Below are positions 5,357 to 6,351 of a DNA stretch of 6,351 bases, piece after piece. Each line of letters begins with the position of its first letter. Within the stretch, counting starts at the first letter, position 1. The notes below the pieces were generated by a model, which saw only the letters and a program-made list of their open reading frames with translations, searched no databases and had not been told where the DNA came from. A program made the translations under genes and the position numbers. The stretch is taken from NCBI GenBank assembly GCA_007124075.1, contig SLFV01000463.1, positions 1 through 6,351 of the forward strand. Direction: 5' to 3'. This DNA is from Roseimaritima sp. (GTDB taxonomy: Bacteria > Planctomycetota > Planctomycetia > Pirellulales > Pirellulaceae).

Positions 5357-6091
5357 CTAATGCCGTAGGTTCCAGGCTTGGCTGCCGTACCGAGAACGGA
5401 CCAAATCGTCAATTTGCGCTAGCGGTAATTCTGTCAACGGATGTTCAGCCGCAAACGTCTCGCCCAAGGCCGCACGCAAACCCAAAGGTTCGACTGGAAT
5501 ATTGACCAAAAATCGTTCATGCGAACGCTGATTCCTGTATTCCGGTTGGCGTGGGGGCATCGCCAGACAGCGGGCAATCAAATCCAAATCAACCCGATAC
5601 AGGATCGTACCATGATACAAAACGTGCTGCCGGCAAATCCGCACGCTGTTCCCTGAAAATTTTCGTCCTTGGTAAGTAAGGTCACAGATACCCTGAATGC
5701 TCAACTGGGAATGCTCCTCCTTGGGCACGACTGCCAAAACACTATCTAGGACGGCCCGCATGACATATTGATGCATCTGATCCAAGACTCGCAGCTTTGG
5801 ATTTGTCCGCAAATCGATGGTCAGACTGTACATCAAGCAGCCCGGACCTCCCATGACGGTAGCCCCGCCGCTGCAGCGACGAAGAATCGGGATTTGTTGA
5901 TCCTGGCAGTAGTCGGCATGTACTTCAGATGCCCATTTGGAACCACGCCCAAGCACGACCACGGGCTGCGCAAACTCCCACAGTCGCAGCACGGTCGGCA
6001 ACCGTTGGGCATCAGCTTCGACGAGTAATGCTTCATCGATTGCTAGATTCCAGGCAGGGTCTTGATGCGAGTAATCGAGGAGTCGGGGCAT
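5357..6091 (-). CDS. Lipoate/octanoate-protein ligase family (BPL/LPL catalytic domain)
   Basis: This 244-residue enzyme belongs to the lipoate-protein ligase/octanoyltransferase superfamily. Such enzymes attach lipoyl or octanoyl groups to the E2 and H subunits of 2-oxoacid dehydrogenases and the glycine cleavage system. Visible motifs are DPAWNLAIDEALL (11-23), the substrate-binding RRCSGGATVMGG (71-82) and GRKFSGNSVR (142-151). K144 is the likely equivalent of the adenylate-contacting lysine. A VLYHGTILY strand follows. The protein lacks room for the LplA C-terminal accessory domain. The frame stays open upstream to 6295, but those 68 codons show no family match and span a perfect palindrome. 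The ATG at 6091, directly before the conserved region, is therefore preferred even though no Shine-Dalgarno is seen. Ligase versus octanoyltransferase (LipM-like) activity cannot be settled from motifs. Confidence 0.88.
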   Translation of the reverse strand: MPRLLDYSHQDPAWNLAIDEALLVEADAQRLPTVLRLWEFAQPVVVLGRGSKWASEVHADYCQDQQIPILRRCSGGATVMGGPGCLMYSLTIDLRTNPKLRVLDQMHQYVMRAVLDSVLAVVPKEEHSQLSIQGICDLTYQGRKFSGNSVRICRQHVLYHGTILYRVDLDLIARCLAMPPRQPEYRNQRSHERFLVNIPVEPLGLRAALGETFAAEHPLTELPLAQIDDLVRSRYGSQAWNLRH

Positions 6092-6199
6092 GAACGATTT
6101 CAAGTGGCAATCGCTTGTTAAAATGCGCAGAATTTCAGGGCCGTCGTGTTGTAAAAAAACAACGAATGTGGCGACGATTAAGCAGCAGGGGATAATTGG

Positions 6200-6226
6200 G
6201 GAGCACCTGCCGGAGGCAGGTGCTCC
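6200..6226. repeat. Perfect 12-bp stem, 3-base loop palindrome in the ligase leader
   Basis: ggagcacctgcc (6200-6211), loop gga, then ggcaggtgctcc (6215-6226). All 12 pairs match and most are G:C. It lies about 110 bases upstream of the ligase start. On the plus strand the following 30 bases hold short T-runs but none adjacent. A REP-like mobile palindrome, or a terminator for a gene entering from the right, is plausible. Confidence 0.85.
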
Positions 6227-6255
6227 AAAGTGCGGTTTTAGGGTGATTTTTTGGA

Positions 6256-6298
6256 TTTTTGCTAAACTGTTGGAGTTAGAATAGTTTAGAGGCAAAAA
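6256..6298. repeat. Imperfect AT-rich inverted repeat
   Basis: tttttgctaaact (6256-6268) pairs with agtttagaggcaaaaa (6283-6298) with a 3-base bulge and a 14-base loop. Runs of T and A frame both ends, so it could act as a weak bidirectional terminator or as an operator for the ligase promoter region. No direct evidence separates these. Confidence 0.5.
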
Positions 6299-6351
6299 CG
6301 CATTGCGGACAATTGCCTTAGCGGCCGCTGCTGTACAAACTAGGGGAAGCG
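6299..6351. other. Right edge, no gene seen
   Basis: The remaining 53 bases show no coding signal. They include a NotI-like gcggccgc. A TACAAA hexamer on the plus strand has only a poor -35 partner and is not called as a promoter. Confidence 0.3.

Noticed and set aside
6092..6295. N-terminal extension of the lipoate ligase to 6295
   Set aside because: The 68 extra residues precede the normal family start, span a perfect palindrome and an inverted repeat, and show no conserved pattern.
1..6351. CRISPR array, tRNA or rRNA gene
   Set aside because: No regularly spaced repeats, cloverleaf-like arms or rRNA-like conserved stretches were seen on either strand.

Overview
The window looks like chromosomal DNA from a planctomycete, probably Pirellulaceae/Rhodopirellula-like. 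This is an inference from three things: small secreted beta-propeller and Tat-exported phosphoesterase genes, loosely packed intergenic DNA rich in palindromes, and an IS21-type remnant. No marker gene proves it. Nearly all native genes lie on the minus strand.

Layout from left to right. The first 115 codons of a DEAD-box RNA helicase (minus) run off the left edge at 1-345. Positions 346-767 are non-coding and include repeat-like sequence. Positions 768-2721 hold a tightly coupled minus-strand operon: secreted beta-propeller protein, then ADPRM-like metallophosphoesterase, then the first 32 codons of a cupin-type gene. Each junction is a 4-base ATGA stop/start overlap. The cupin gene is cut after codon 32 and runs into unrelated sequence that resembles an intergenic repeat. 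Upstream of the operon, 2782-3033 (minus) is a short DUF2293-like ORF whose two ends look damaged.

Positions 3148-4619 form the only plus-strand block. A DUF4357 protein, lacking the nuclease domain this domain often follows, is translationally coupled (ATGA) to a DUF4236-TPR protein. The second gene is rich in G/C-ending codons and resembles alphaproteobacterial homologues, so the block looks like an acquired island. It is followed by a weak terminator-like hairpin and a perfect 16-bp inverted repeat. Next comes a decayed IS21-family element (4865-5268) that keeps its multiple terminal repeats, the IstA start and helix-turn-helix, and an out-of-frame C-terminal coding scrap.

Positions 5357-6091 (minus) encode a compact lipoate/octanoate-type protein ligase. 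Its leader carries a perfect 12-bp palindrome and a second imperfect stem-loop.

The window therefore combines housekeeping genes (helicase, lipoylation), a small envelope-directed operon and gene wreckage around an accessory plus-strand pair. The least understood parts are the DUF4357/DUF4236 couple and the propeller/phosphoesterase/cupin operon with its broken third gene. No complete new system can be claimed from the sequence alone.
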